NCBI GenBank assembly: GCA_043782425.1
Contig: JAYWAM010000007.1
Location: forward strand, 1-7,761
Length of the DNA: 7,761 nt
Direction: 5' to 3'
From: JAYWAM01 sp043782425
GTDB lineage: Bacteria > Pseudomonadota > Gammaproteobacteria > Burkholderiales > Usitatibacteraceae
A program made the translations under genes and the position numbers. The notes below the pieces were generated by a model. The model made no database searches. It worked only from the letters and a program-made list of their open reading frames with translations, and was not told the origin of the DNA. Every line of letters begins with the position of its first letter. The first letter of the stretch is position 1. Positions 6,167 to 7,761 of the stretch are shown piece by piece.

Positions 6167-7761
6167 ATGAATAACGACACACCCCCTTTCGACACCTGCC
6201 TTGAAAAAACGTTGCGCTGCTCACGCTATGCGCAACGTACGCTCGCCGCCCAAGCAGCGCTCATCGACGAACTGCGCGCCACCTACCTCGAGGCGTTTTC
6301 GCGCCAACATATGCTCGCCTACCTGGCAGCGCTGCCCGCCAGTGATGAAAATGCGCTGAAAGCCGCCCTGCGCAAGCTACGCACGCGGGTATTGCTGCGC
6401 ACCCTGCTGCGTGATCTGAATGGTCAGGCCAATCTCGATGAAGTGGTGAGCGTCACCAGCGATCTTGCCGAAGTCGCCATCCAGGCCGCACTGGCATTCC
6501 ATCACAGCGCGTTGCAAGCGACGTTGGGCGCACCGCACGGCGCGCAAAGCGGGGCAGCACAAGAACTCATCGTCGTCGGCATGGGCAAGCTGGGCGGACG
6601 CGAGTTGAATGTCTCTTCCGACATTGACCTGGTCTTCATCTTTGCTGAAGAAGGAGAAACCACACCTGTTGCATCTGGAAGGAGCATATCCAATCAAGAT
6701 TACTTCACACGCCTCGGGCAGAAGCTCATCGCATCTCTGCACGATATAACGCAAGACGGTTTTGTGTTTCGCGTCGATATGCGCCTGCGCCCCTTCGGCG
6801 ACAGCGGGCCGCTCGCGGTAAATATTGAAAGCCTGGAACACTATTTCATCACCAGCGCCAGCCCGTGGGAACGCTATGCGTGGCTCAAGGCGCGCGCCAT
6901 CAGCGGCGGCGGCGCTGAACTTCTGGCGGTGACGCGGCCCTTCGTTTATCGCAAATACCACGACTACGGCGCGCTACAGGATTTGCGCGACCTGCACGCT
7001 AAAATTCGTGCTGAAGCACAGCGTAAAAACCGTCAGGGCGACATCAAAGTCGGCAGCGGCGGTATTCGCGAAATCGAGTTTATCGCCCAGCTTTTCCAGC
7101 TCATACGTGGCGGGCGTGAAACAGACTTGCAGACTTGTTCGACGCGCGCCGCGCTGCAACGCATCGCCGAGCGCGATCTTCTGCCGTATGAATCCGTGCG
7201 TGGCCTGCAAGCTGCCTATGAATTTTTGCGCAATCTCGAACATCGCCTGCAATACCTCGATGATGCGCAAACCCAAGCCTTGCCCGTCAACGCTGCGGAT
7301 CGCGCCGTGATTGCCGAGGCGATGGGATTTGCCGATACCACCCGCTTTGAAAACGCACTGCAAAGCCATCGTGCATTTGTGGCGCGTGAGTTTGATGCGC
7401 TTTTTGCTGCTGCGGGCGGAAAGCAAGCGGCCTTAGCGCTGAATGAAGCAGACCCTGCGCCCGGCCTATGGTCAAGCGCATGGTCAAGCGCATGGCTCGA
7501 TGAAGATGAAATGTGCGGCCCCCTGCTCTCACACCTGGAGAGCCTGGGCTTTGACTCTGAAGCGTCACACCTCATCGCCACGCGTCTGCAACAATGGCGG
7601 CAATCGGCGCGCTATCGTTTTCTCACCGCAAAAGGCCGCAGCAAACTGGATCACCTGATTCCAACTGCTCTACAGGCTGCCGCGTTGCAGGGACGGCAGG
7701 CTGGCGCTTTCCTGCGCGTGTTCGATGTGCTCGAAGCGGTGGACCGGCGCGACGCCTACCT
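6167..7761 (+). CDS. glnE: Bifunctional glutamine synthetase adenylyltransferase/adenylyl-removing enzyme, C-terminus cut off by the window edge
   Basis: GlnE adds AMP to glutamine synthetase to inactivate it and removes it by phosphorolysis to reactivate it, under control of PII protein and glutamine. The frame is open to the right edge for 531 codons of an expected ~900-950. That covers the N-terminal adenylyl-removing half; the C-terminal adenylylating half is outside. The nucleotidyltransferase signature is intact: VVGMGKLGGRELN at 136-148, metal-binding Asp152 and Asp154 in SSDIDLVF, and a third carboxylate at Asp204 in FRVDMRLRPFGDSGP. The family motif KVGSGGIREIEFIAQLFQLI begins at residue 294. 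The ATG at 6167 is the likely start: an in-frame TAA lies at 6143-6145 and only a CTG stands between. The ribosome binding site is weak (GGA, 6 nt upstream). It is transcribed away from yhdP. A 12-bp tandem duplication near residues 435-443 is listed separately. Confidence 0.96.
   Translation, partial: MNNDTPPFDTCLEKTLRCSRYAQRTLAAQAALIDELRATYLEAFSRQHMLAYLAALPASDENALKAALRKLRTRVLLRTLLRDLNGQANLDEVVSVTSDLAEVAIQAALAFHHSALQATLGAPHGAQSGAAQELIVVGMGKLGGRELNVSSDIDLVFIFAEEGETTPVASGRSISNQDYFTRLGQKLIASLHDITQDGFVFRVDMRLRPFGDSGPLAVNIESLEHYFITSASPWERYAWLKARAISGGGAELLAVTRPFVYRKYHDYGALQDLRDLHAKIRAEAQRKNRQGDIKVGSGGIREIEFIAQLFQLIRGGRETDLQTCSTRAALQRIAERDLLPYESVRGLQAAYEFLRNLEHRLQYLDDAQTQALPVNAADRAVIAEAMGFADTTRFENALQSHRAFVAREFDALFAAAGGKQAALALNEADPAPGLWSSAWSSAWLDEDEMCGPLLSHLESLGFDSEASHLIATRLQQWRQSARYRFLTAKGRSKLDHLIPTALQAAALQGRQAGAFLRVFDVLEAVDRRDAY
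7468..7495 (+). repeat. 12-bp in-frame tandem duplication inside glnE
   Basis: ATGGTCAAGCGC occurs twice head to tail (7468-7479, 7480-7491), followed by a third partial ATGG. In the glnE frame it encodes WSSA twice and then W (residues 435-443). Because the unit is a multiple of three, the frame is kept. It lies after the adenylyl-removing nucleotidyltransferase core, in a region likely to be a linker or loop, with acidic residues (LDEDEM) following. Slippage is the likely origin. Confidence 0.85.

Noticed and set aside
6377..6961. 194-codon minus-strand open frame opposite glnE
   Set aside because: It covers the catalytic motifs of GlnE on the other strand, so the sequence is constrained by glnE; no motif or ribosome binding site supports it.
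1..7761. CRISPR array, insertion sequence, tRNA/rRNA, defence or toxin-antitoxin locus
   Set aside because: Reading across both strands showed no regularly spaced repeats, transposase motifs, terminal inverted repeats or RNA gene signatures; nearly all bases are accounted for by four housekeeping genes.

Overview
The window looks like ordinary chromosomal DNA from a Gram-negative proteobacterium, most likely a betaproteobacterium. It is moderately GC-rich and densely coded. It carries two housekeeping loci back to back: a leftward unit yhdP - nitrilase-family amidase - tldD, and a rightward glnE. An Nit-type carbon-nitrogen hydrolase between yhdP and tldD, next to glnE, is an arrangement I associate with Betaproteobacteria; in E. 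coli yhdP and tldD are neighbours without the amidase. The taxon is an inference from gene order and protein character, not from a search.

Layout. Positions 1-1220 (minus strand) hold the N-terminal ~406 codons of tldD, whose C-terminus lies beyond the left edge. Positions 1264-2139 (minus) hold a complete 291-aa amidase with an intact Glu-Lys-Cys triad. Positions 2136-6065 (minus) hold a complete 1309-aa YhdP, an inner-membrane-anchored AsmA-like protein. Its stop overlaps the amidase start as ATGA, and a 43-nt gap separates the amidase from tldD, so the three genes probably form one operon. Positions 6066-6166 are the only real intergenic region, a divergent promoter region with weak candidate promoters on both strands around a shared palindrome GTTATAAC. 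From 6167 to the right edge runs the N-terminal ~531 codons of glnE, covering the adenylyl-removing half.

Functionally, the leftward genes combine envelope lipid transport (YhdP), an amidase probably acting in metabolite repair (deaminated glutathione or a similar omega-amide) and a zinc protease subunit (TldD). GlnE controls glutamine synthetase in response to nitrogen status. No functional link between the two sides is evident beyond the shared intergenic region.

I found no mobile element, CRISPR array, RNA gene, toxin-antitoxin or defence locus, and no evidence of a new system. The points worth a second look are small: a 12-bp in-frame tandem duplication in glnE, the shared-palindrome divergent promoter region, the tight coupling of yhdP to the amidase, and a small hairpin next to the tldD ribosome binding site.
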